From the NCBI GenBank assembly GCA_963729165.1, contig CAVSMM010000003.1, forward strand, positions 122,769-186,768: a DNA stretch of 64,000 nucleotides, read 5' to 3'. Both the position numbers and the translations under genes were made by a program. The notes under the pieces are model-generated. The model was not told the origin of the DNA. It ran no database searches and saw only the letters and a list, made by a program, of their open reading frames with translations. This document shows, piece by piece, positions 24,757-31,636 of this stretch (its first letter is position 1; every line of letters starts with the position of its first letter). The stretch comes from JACCZX01 sp963729165 (lineage in GTDB: Bacteria; Pseudomonadota; Gammaproteobacteria; Burkholderiales; Burkholderiaceae_F).

Positions 24757-24996
24757 ATGAGAGTTGATTTTTTCGATCTGCAGCAGGCAAGAAGGAGCGA
24801 GAAGGAACGTCGCGAGCACCTGTGGCGCGTCGCCAAGGCCGTCGTGGGATCGTTGCTGGCCGGTGGCGCCGGGCTGATTTTCGGCCTCGCAATGGGCCTG
24901 CACGATGCGCGTTGGTCCGACGCATGGACGCAAGTCGGCTACGCGTCATCCCCGTTCAGCACGCAAGTCGCTGACGGCACTGTGCGCCACGGCTAA
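24757..24996 (+). CDS. Small single-pass membrane protein, MRVDF family, copy 1
   Basis: A 79-residue protein not recognised as any named family. It starts MRVDFFDLQQARRSEKERRE (charged, cytoplasmic side), then one membrane helix (VVGSLLAGGAGLIFGLAMGL) and a short polar tail ending in HG. The start is supported by a strong GAGGAGG site about 8 bases upstream. It shares the MRVDF start, the QQ, the helix position and the final HG with the protein at 29696, so the two are probably paralogues. It is followed by an intrinsic terminator, so it is a single-gene transcript. Function unknown. Confidence 0.7.
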   Translation: MRVDFFDLQQARRSEKERREHLWRVAKAVVGSLLAGGAGLIFGLAMGLHDARWSDAWTQVGYASSPFSTQVADGTVRHG

Positions 24997-25036
24997 CGCC
25001 GCGCCGCACACGCCTGACGGCGCTATCCGTTCTGGT

Positions 25037-25081
25037 GCTCCGAGCGCCGGTCGTCTCCCACTTTTGCTCGGAGCTTTTTTT
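25037..25081 (+). terminator. Intrinsic terminator after MRVDF copy 1
   Basis: GCTCCGAGC, 20-base loop, GCTCGGAGC, then seven T. Ends exactly at the convergent creC stop, so it closes the rightward single-gene unit. Confidence 0.8.
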
Positions 25082-26525
25082 CAGTTGTCCGCAGGTTGCG
25101 GCAGCGAAATTGTCGCGAGCGCGCCGCCTTCGGCGTGATTGATTAACCGCGCCTGACCCCCATGCAGCTGTGCGATCTCGCGCACGAACGCAAGTCCAAG
25201 ACCGGTGCCCTTCTTCCCGTTGGGTCGCGGTGTCGAGAAGAACTTTTCGAATGCTCGCTCGCTGGCATACGGCGGCAGGCCGGCGCCGCGGTCGCGCACG
25301 GTGATGTCTATGCGGCCGCGCACCCGCTGCGCGTCGACGGTGACCGCCGTTTCTGCCGGCGCGAAGTCGATCGCGTTGTTGACCAGGTTGGACAGCGCGC
25401 GTTGCAGCAGAAATCGATCGCCGCTGATTTCGAGTTCGGGGTCGGCGTCGATGAACAGTTCAACGCCGCGCTGCGCCGCCACGGGCGCCAGCTCGGCGCG
25501 GACGGCATCGGCGAGAGCCGCAACGCTTAGCCGTTCGTGTTGCGCGACGATCGCGCGCCGCTCGAGGCTCGAGAGCTCGAGCATGCGGTCGACCATGTCC
25601 TGCGCGCGCGCCACCTGCTCTTCGATATTGTCGGTAAAGCGCACGCGCGCATTCTCTGGCAGCGGTTCGCGCAATAGCTCGGCAGCGCCGCGAATCGCAG
25701 CCAATGGGCTTTTGATTTCATGCGTCAACGTCGCGACGTATTCCTCGACGTAGCTCTTGCCGGTCAACGCGTCGCGAATGTCGGCGAAGGCCACGCGAAA
25801 CGGATTCAGTACGCGCCCGGCGCCACCGCGCTTGATCGCACGGCACGCCACAGGTCGGTCACCAGCCCGAATGGCCGCACCAGCCACACGGTGACGATCA
25901 ACAGCAACAACGCAAACGCGCCGGCCGACACGGCTCCCGCGGCCAGCAGGTTTTGCCGCGCGTTGGCAATGAACGGCGAAAATGCGGCTACCGGCTTGCC
26001 GACGCTCAACATGCCGACGATCTGATCAGTGCCCTGCGGTGTCGCGCGCTCGCGGATCGCTGCGCCGACATACATCACTGCCGACGCCGGATCGCCTGGC
26101 TCGGCCAGTGTGGTGCGGGCGCCGTACTCGCCCGCCAGGGTGCGCCGCACGTCGATCCACTCGCGATAGTCCTTGCCGATGTCGCGGCCGGCCGAGTCGT
26201 ACAGCACGATGCCGTTGGCGTCGGTGACGTAGACGTGCAGCACGACCGCTTTCTTCTCGATTGCAAAGATCTTGGCGTTTAGCGGGCGCTTTGCGACGTG
26301 TTGCAGCGTGCGCTCGAGCTCGTCGGTCTGGATCACGCCGTTGTAGGCCTGCCGCTCGAGCAGCGTGGCGAGCAGATTGGCCGTGTCGACCAGCGATTCC
26401 TCGGCCGATTCGCGATAGCGCGGATCGATGTCGAGGCTGATGCGGTAGAGCAGAAATGCAACCGCCGCGACGTAGACGGCGACGATGCCGAGCAGGATGC
26501 GGGTGCGCTTAGACACGCCGGACAC
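25081..26525 (-). CDS. creC: CreC-like sensor histidine kinase, one frameshift
   Basis: Membrane kinase of the CreBC two-component system. The N-terminal helix (RILLGIVAVYVAAVAFLLYR) is followed by a periplasmic sensor region (VTDANGIVLYDSAGRDIGKD resembles a Cache/PAS-like fold), a second helix (AGAFALLLLIVTVWLV), HAMP, HisKA with TLTHEIKSPLAAIRGAAELL, and an ATPase domain (LSNLVNNAIDFAP; DRGAGLP; GKKGTGLGLAFVREIAQLHG). A shift near 25850 splits the frame in the linker; the total is about 480 residues, as in CreC. It starts 8 bases after creB ends. CreD, the usual downstream target, is not present. Confidence 0.85.
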
Positions 26526-26533
26526 GCGCGCCG

Positions 26534-27236
26534 CTAAGCGGAATCTTCTCGCAGCGAATATCCCAGACCGCGGTGCGTGACGATCGGGTCATCGTCGGGC
26601 GCCGCCTCGCGCAGCTTTGCGCGCAGCGCCTTGACGTGCGCATCGACGGTGCGGTCGAACGCCGATGCCGGATCGTCCCAGGCGCGATCCATCAGCTCGT
26701 CGCGCGAAAACACGCGGCCCGGCCGCTCGATCAGCACTTTCAGCAGTCGGTACTCGGTGCGCGACAGGTCAAGAGCGCGGCCGCGCAAACGGATCAGCTT
26801 GCGTTCGTCGTCGACCGCGAAGCCGCCGCGCTGCTGCCGGCGCCGCTGATGGCTCGGCGCCGAGCGCTGCACGCGCCGCAGCACCGTGCGCACGCGCGCC
26901 ACGAGTTCGCGCGGCGAAAACGGCTTGGCGATGTAGTCATCGGCGCCCAGTTCGAGCCCGACCACGCGGTCGATTTCGCTCGAGCGCGCGGTCAGAAAGA
27001 TCGCCGGCAAGCCGCGAGCCAATCTGCTGCAACTGCTTGAACAGCTCGAAGCCGTTGATATCGGGCAAGCCGACGTCAAGCACCGCCAGCGCGAAGTTGC
27101 CGGCGCGCATCGCTTCGATCGCCGCGCCGCCGGTGGCGCACCAGTGCGGCTCGAAGCCGTCGGTGCTAAGCGCATAGACGATCGTGTCGGCGATGGCGGG
27201 TTCGTCCTCGACGACCAGAATGCGCTGGCGTGACAT
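26534..27236 (-). CDS. creB: CreB-like response regulator (OmpR family), one frameshift
   Basis: DNA-binding regulator paired with CreC. The receiver has VVEDEPAIADTIVYAL, phosphoacceptor Asp in AVLDVGLPDINGFEL and, after a shift near 27015, FLTARSSEIDRVVGLELGA and Lys in DDYIAKPFSPRELVAR. The C-terminal winged helix shows LDLSRTEYRLLKVLIERPGR, FSRDELMDRAWDD and DRTVDAHVKALRAKLR. Length about 233 residues is normal. The start is the ATG giving MSRQRILVVEDE. Confidence 0.88.
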
Positions 27237-27251
27237 TCGTGACGCAAGAGC

Positions 27252-28442
27252 CTACGCGACCATCAGCGGCAGCGTGACCTGCGGCTCGCGACCGGCCACC
27301 ATCGTTCGATTGCGGCCCGCTTTCTTTGCCTGCAGCAACGCCTGATCGGCTCGCTGCAGCACTTCAGTCGCAGTCTCACGCTCATCCCACGTCGCGATTC
27401 CAGCAGAGAATGTTTGACGGTCTGGAACCGATGCGCGCAAACGATCCACCAACTGCGCCGCCTGGTCGGCGTCGGTGCCCGGAAGCACCAACGTGAATTC
27501 TTCGCCGCCGTAGCGCACCAGCATGTCGGTCGGACGCAATTGCTTGCGCCACGCTTGCGCCGCTCCGCGCAGCAGCGCATCGCCGGCAGGATGCCCGCGA
27601 CGATCGTTGTAGCGCTTGAAGTGATCAAGATCGATCATCACGAGCGTCAAGGGCTCTTCGCTGCGCTGAGCTCGCGAAAATTCGACGGGCATCGCATCCT
27701 CAAGTCCGCGGCGGTTGATGGCCCCGGTCAACGCGTCTTCCTGCGCCAGCTGCTGCATGTCGCCTAGGAGTGACCGATTCTCCCGTAACGTGCGTAGCGT
27801 CAGCAAGATCGAGAGCACGCCTAGCGCAAGCGTCACTGCGGAGAATGCAATCAGCGCATAGCGCGCGACCAGATTCAAATCGTCCGCCCGGCGTGCTGCG
27901 GTCACTGTGCGCATCCGCACGGCTCCGACCAAGGCCGACAATGAGTCGGTAAATGCTTCGAACCGTTGCTCTGCGACAGCCGCCAGCTCACGTGCCGTGA
28001 CGACACTTTGATCGTCTCGCTGGCGTGCTTCGGCAAATCGCTGATTGAGGTCGCCGATATCCTTCAGCGTGTTTCTAAGCTCCACCAACCGGCCTGCTTC
28101 CTCGTCCGACAATTGGAAGCTACCGATCTCGTCGAGCTTGACGCTCAGACCTGCCACTGCCGCTTGCAGCTGCGCGGTATCGCGCGCAGGAGCCAACAAT
28201 GTCATTGGGCCGAGCCAGCGTGCCACACGCAGCTGATCGTTGCGCAACTGCGCACTGGCTTGCTGAGTTTCAAGCGCCAGATGCGAGACCGCCAACGCGT
28301 CTTCATAGTGCGCGCGCATCTGATCTTCGACGCTCATCGATTCGACTGCGAGCAGCACGCCGCCGATCAGCAGCGCAAACGCCAGCACTACAACGGCGGA
28401 GGGGCGTATCGCAGCGGACGCCGTCGCTATCACGCGCCCCAC
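27252..28442 (-). CDS. Membrane-bound diguanylate cyclase (GGDEF)
   Basis: Makes cyclic di-GMP from two GTP. A 396-residue protein with an N-terminal helix (VVVLAFALLIGGVLLAVESM), a long helical extracytoplasmic domain (about residues 40-185), a second helix (YALIAFSAVTLALGVLSILL) and a GGDEF domain. The active-site motif is GGEEF at residues 312-316. The product-inhibition I-site RPTD at 303-306 lies exactly five residues before it, so the enzyme is predicted active and feedback-inhibited. Also visible: LVMIDLDHFKRYNDRRGHPAGD. No EAL domain. It overlaps the upstream DUF1840 gene by 13 bases. Confidence 0.93.
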   Translation of the reverse strand: MGRVIATASAAIRPSAVVVLAFALLIGGVLLAVESMSVEDQMRAHYEDALAVSHLALETQQASAQLRNDQLRVARWLGPMTLLAPARDTAQLQAAVAGLSVKLDEIGSFQLSDEEAGRLVELRNTLKDIGDLNQRFAEARQRDDQSVVTARELAAVAEQRFEAFTDSLSALVGAVRMRTVTAARRADDLNLVARYALIAFSAVTLALGVLSILLTLRTLRENRSLLGDMQQLAQEDALTGAINRRGLEDAMPVEFSRAQRSEEPLTLVMIDLDHFKRYNDRRGHPAGDALLRGAAQAWRKQLRPTDMLVRYGGEEFTLVLPGTDADQAAQLVDRLRASVPDRQTFSAGIATWDERETATEVLQRADQALLQAKKAGRNRTMVAGREPQVTLPLMVA

Positions 28443-28759
28443 GTTACATCGGCTCCCTTTTTCTGCGCAGCGCGCAGCATTTCAATTAACGGGAAAGCGC
28501 GTTGACTAAAGGTGACACCGCGCGCCTGCAGGCCTTTGTTGGCGACCTCGTCGTCTGCGGTTTCGGCAGAAGACCGGTGCTGCGCCTTTTCCTGCTCGAC
28601 CGCCGCTGTCAGACGCTGCAGCGCGTCGGGTATCTGTTCGACGGTGATGACACCCCGTGCCGACTCGGGCCGGCCAATGATCTCGAAAATGCGGCGGGCA
28701 CTTTCGGCGAACATCGTGATATCCGCGCCCGCCTTTGAACGGAAAATTACCAGTGCCAT
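28430..28759 (-). CDS. DUF1840 family protein
   Basis: A 109-residue protein of a small proteobacterial family with no known role. Typical marks: MALVIFRSKAGADITMF, ARRIFEIIGRPESARGVITV, EQIPDALQRLTAAV and the end RAFPLIEMLRAAQKKGADVT plus WG. No membrane segment. The 13-base overlap with the diguanylate cyclase implies joint transcription and coupled translation. Confidence 0.88.
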   Translation of the reverse strand: MALVIFRSKAGADITMFAESARRIFEIIGRPESARGVITVEQIPDALQRLTAAVEQEKAQHRSSAETADDEVANKGLQARGVTFSQRAFPLIEMLRAAQKKGADVTWGA

Positions 28760-28847
28760 CGCTCTACTGCGCCTTGACTTGGAATAGGCATTGTATGTGG
28801 GCCTCTATACTGGATCGATCCCCCACATAACAATGGAGCCACACTCA

Positions 28848-28988
28848 ATGGGCAAGGGCGATTTGCGCAGTCGGCGCGGCAAGATTTACAACGGCAGTCA
28901 TGGCAAGAAGCGTCCCGGCAAGATCAAGAAAGCGGCGCCGGTTACGCGTACTCATGCCGCGCCTGCGCGCAGCGGCAAACCGCGCTAG
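28848..28988 (+). CDS. 30S ribosomal protein bTHX
   Basis: A 46-residue very basic protein that fits the bTHX family, a small peptide bound in the 30S head. The N terminus MGKGDLRSRRGKIYNGSHG contains the conserved GKGD-xx-xRRGKI-x-x-G-S/T-xGK core. The C-terminal tail (KKAAPVTRTHAAPARSGKPR) is longer than in Thermus. The ATG at 28848 is chosen because the family starts MGKGD; a GGAG site lies about 10 bases upstream. Confidence 0.9.
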   Translation: MGKGDLRSRRGKIYNGSHGKKRPGKIKKAAPVTRTHAAPARSGKPR

Positions 28989-29548
28989 AACGCGGCGCCG
29001 CTTTATCGCGGCGTGTTTTGCGCTCGGCAGCGTTGCAGTCGGGGCCTCGTGCAGTCCCACGTTCAACTGGCGCGAGTTTCGCTCGCCTGATGGATTTGCC
29101 GTTGTGTTTCCAGGTCGCCCGCAGACTGCAACCCGCGAGGTCAGACTGCCGGATGCCGTCGTACAGATGTCGATGACGTCAACTGGAATCGGCGCCACGC
29201 TGTTCGCAGTCGGCGCAGCGCAGTTACCCTCCGGCTTGAGCGCGGAGCGCTTCGGCGCGGCAGCGTACGGTCGCGCACCTGCGCGATGCGCTGGTGCGCA
29301 ACGTCAACGGCAGCGTCACTCGAAGCTCGGCATTCGCGCTGCCCGCAGCCGCAGGCGACTCGCGCCAGGTCTTGGCCGCCGAGGCAATCGAAGTGAGCGG
29401 ACGAGATTCGAGCGGGCGCGCAGTGCAGCTCGCTGCGCGGTTTCTCATTGTCGACGGTCGGCTCTTCCAGGTTGTGGCCATGGGTGTGGTGGGCGAGATT
29501 TCCGTCGACGCGGTCGAGACATTCTTCACATCGTTTCGACTGGTCTAA
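28954..29548 (+). CDS. Predicted lipoprotein, function unknown, one frameshift
   Basis: Starts inside the bTHX gene in another frame. The N terminus is basic, followed by a hydrophobic run and a lipobox (FIAACFALGSVAVGASC), so a lipid-anchored protein is likely. The mature part begins SPTFNWREFRSPDGFAVVFP, a pattern common in small envelope proteins of unknown role. A shift near 29265 is needed to reach VRNVNGSVTRSSAFALP and the end VDAVETFFTSFRLV. About 197 residues. Not recognised further. Confidence 0.65.
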
Positions 29549-29549
29549 C

Positions 29550-29656
29550 TGTGAAAAAGTCGCAACTGCAACACTGAATGTTCGGTATTAGGCCGAAGTA
29601 ATCGCTCGACTACGACGCCTGTTCAATGGCGCGTTGGTGCCGCGCATCGCACGATG
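29550..29656 (+). promoter_or_regulatory. Upstream element pair shared with the first MRVDF gene
   Basis: TGTGAAAAAGTCG at 29550-29562 and ATCGCACGATG at 29646-29656, matching the pair ahead of MRVDF copy 1. Here the second element is a longer inverted repeat, CATCG-CA-CGATG. The spacing between the two parts differs (about 42 against 83 bases). Confidence 0.5.
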
Positions 29657-29695
29657 CTGGTACGGCATTTCGCCGCCAACAACAGGAGCAACATC

Positions 29696-29998
29696 ATGCG
29701 AGTCGATTTCAGCAATCAGCAATCAGAATCAGATGAAGTGCAGCAGTACCTCCGACTGGCGCGTATCGCGCGCGGTTTGATGGGAGCGGTAATCATCGGC
29801 GGCATCGGTTTCATGGTCGCCGCCTCACTGCCGCAAAGTGACTGGGTGCACGACGCATCGGTCAGCGAGATGCAGTTGTATGCGGTGCCGCCGGTCGAAG
29901 GCTGGCGCGAGGTCGAGCCGGCGCCTTCTGCCAGCTCGTCAGCACATACGTCGGATGAGGAACTTCGCGGCTTGGCCGGTGTGGTCCACCATGGATAA
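29696..29998 (+). CDS. Small single-pass membrane protein, MRVDF family, copy 2
   Basis: A 100-residue protein not recognised as a named family. It starts MRVDFSNQQSESDEVQQYLR, has one membrane helix (GLMGAVIIGGIGFMVAASL) and a C-terminal periplasmic-side tail rich in Ser, Ala, Pro and Glu that ends GVVHHG. It shares MRVDF, QQ, helix position and final HG with the 24757 protein. A CAGGAG ribosome site precedes the ATG. Its last 8 bases overlap the start of the rhodanese-like gene, so the two are co-translated. Function unknown. Confidence 0.7.
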   Translation: MRVDFSNQQSESDEVQQYLRLARIARGLMGAVIIGGIGFMVAASLPQSDWVHDASVSEMQLYAVPPVEGWREVEPAPSASSSAHTSDEELRGLAGVVHHG

Positions 29999-30692
29999 GC
30001 GATCGGTATGTGCAGTGATGGCGGGCCTGCTTGCTCTCGGCAGCTACTCGCAGGCGCAGGTCGTGCGCGAGGACGCGTGTCCAAAGCATGCGGTGGATAT
30101 CGCTTCGTACGCGACGTGCGACGGCGACAGGCCCGCGTCATCGCAGACGTTCGATCTGCAAAGTTCGCTTATTCCGGAAGCGCGTGTGCCGCAGCACAAG
30201 CAGACATCGCTCGGGCTGTATATCGATGCGGGCGATGCGTACAGGCTAAAGACCTCGCATCCGCGGCGCGTGGTTCTGGTCGACGTGCGTAGCCAGCTCG
30301 AAATCGTTATCGCGGGGCGCGCGCCTGCGGCTGACATCCATGTTCCGTATCTCGAGCACACTCTGTATCGCAACGAAAGCGGACGCGGCTGGACGATCGC
30401 GGAAAACGGCGGTTTTCTGGACGAGCTGGTGCAACGCCTTGAGCAGCACAATGCCGAGATCACCACAGTCATCCTGGTGATGAGCCGCTCGGGTGAGCGC
30501 AGCGCGAAGGTGGTCGATCAGCTTGCGGGGTATGGATACCTGCTTGCCGTCAACGTGATCGACGGCTTCGAGGGCGACATCGGTGCCGACGGTCGGCGCT
30601 CAGTCAACGGCTGGAAGAATGCCGGACTGCCGTGGAGCCAGGACACGCACGCGACTGCCACGGGCTACGTCGAAGTGTCATCGCCGAATTGA
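29991..30692 (+). CDS. Exported rhodanese-like protein with Ser in place of the catalytic Cys
   Basis: A 233-residue protein with a signal peptide (VCAVMAGLLALGSYSQAQ). The second half is a rhodanese fold: VVLVDVRSQLEIVIAGRAPA, then the active-loop position VILVMSRSGERSAKVVDQLA and NVIDGFEGD. In active rhodaneses the loop begins with Cys (C-x-x-G-x-R); here residue 165 is Ser, so sulfur transfer by the usual route is not expected. It ends GWKNAGLPWSQDTHATATG, the typical end of PQQ-pathway-associated rhodanese-like proteins, but no PQQ gene is nearby. Coupled to MRVDF copy 2. Confidence 0.8.
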   Translation: MDKRSVCAVMAGLLALGSYSQAQVVREDACPKHAVDIASYATCDGDRPASSQTFDLQSSLIPEARVPQHKQTSLGLYIDAGDAYRLKTSHPRRVVLVDVRSQLEIVIAGRAPAADIHVPYLEHTLYRNESGRGWTIAENGGFLDELVQRLEQHNAEITTVILVMSRSGERSAKVVDQLAGYGYLLAVNVIDGFEGDIGADGRRSVNGWKNAGLPWSQDTHATATGYVEVSSPN

Positions 30693-30775
30693 CGATGATG
30701 TGTTCGCGGCCCGTTGCGGATCGGAGGCCGTAACGGGTGACGCACTAGCTCGGGTAGACGATACCGGGTAGGTCG

Positions 30776-30797
30776 AGACCGCGGTAACGCGCGGTCT
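30776..30797. terminator. Hairpin between convergent genes
   Basis: AGACCGCG, 6-base loop, CGCGGTCT: a perfect 8-bp stem between the convergent rhodanese-like and LuxR genes. No T tract on either side; weak support as a terminator. Confidence 0.3.
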
Positions 30798-30878
30798 AGT
30801 CGTTGCGTACTACGCCGAATGATCAATGGCGCGTTCGGCGATGGATGCCGAAAATCAGCCCGAGTGGTAGCGCCGGCG

Positions 30879-31580
30879 CTAGCGCTTCGACTCGATGTCG
30901 AGATACGCTTGAGCGGCGATGACCGCTTCGGTCCGATTGCGCACCGAGAGCACGCGATAGATCGCCAGCAAATGAACCTTGACCGTGCTTTCCGACAAGC
31001 CGAGCTCGCGCGCGATGCGTTTATTGGGCAAGCCGCGTGCAAGCTGGCCGAGTACTTCTCGCTGACGCGGCGTCAGGCCCGCCATTGTCGGTCCTGCACT
31101 CGCGAGCGTATGCGTGGAACCCGACACCGGGTCGGACAGCAACCGCAAAGGCGCGTACGTGCCGCCAGCGAGGACGAGTCGTACCGCCTGCAAAATAACA
31201 GCCGGCGAATCGGATTTGGGAATGAAGCCGGCAACCCCGCACCCAATCAGCGCGCGCACCAGTGCCGAATCTTCGGTGGCGGAAATTACCAGCAGCGGCA
31301 ACGACGGGTACCGCGTGCGCAGCGATCGGATCCATTCGATGCCGTCGGCGCCTGGCATGCGCAGATCAACGATCGCCAAGTCAAGCTCAGGATCTACGTC
31401 AAGGATCGCGCGTACCTGCGCCGCATCGGAAGCTTCGCGCCACACGATCGACTCCGACAGCGATGCGAGTGCGTAGCGCATAGCCAGTCGCACCATTTCA
31501 TGGTCGTCGGCCAGCAGCAGCCGCAGCACCGCAGTTTCGTTGCTGCAGGTTGGCGCGCTGGCAGCCACATTGATCGCCAT
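30879..31580 (-). CDS. NarL/FixJ (LuxR)-family response regulator
   Basis: A 233-residue two-domain regulator. The receiver has LLLADDHEMVRLAMRYAL, phosphoacceptor Asp72 in AIVDLRMPGADGIEWI, VISATEDSALVRALIGCG and Lys in GFIPKSDSP. The LuxR-type helix-turn-helix is GLTPRQREVLGQLARGLPNK followed by IARELGLSESTVKVHLLAIY. It is divergent from the hybrid kinase at 31637 with only 56 bases between the starts, so the pair most likely forms one signalling unit. The target genes are unknown. Confidence 0.9.
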   Translation of the reverse strand: MAINVAASAPTCSNETAVLRLLLADDHEMVRLAMRYALASLSESIVWREASDAAQVRAILDVDPELDLAIVDLRMPGADGIEWIRSLRTRYPSLPLLVISATEDSALVRALIGCGVAGFIPKSDSPAVILQAVRLVLAGGTYAPLRLLSDPVSGSTHTLASAGPTMAGLTPRQREVLGQLARGLPNKRIARELGLSESTVKVHLLAIYRVLSVRNRTEAVIAAQAYLDIESKR

Positions 31581-31636
31581 TTGCGAAACTTAGTTGCGTC
31601 GCACGCTTCGGGCAAGCGCTACGCGAGCAATTTCTC

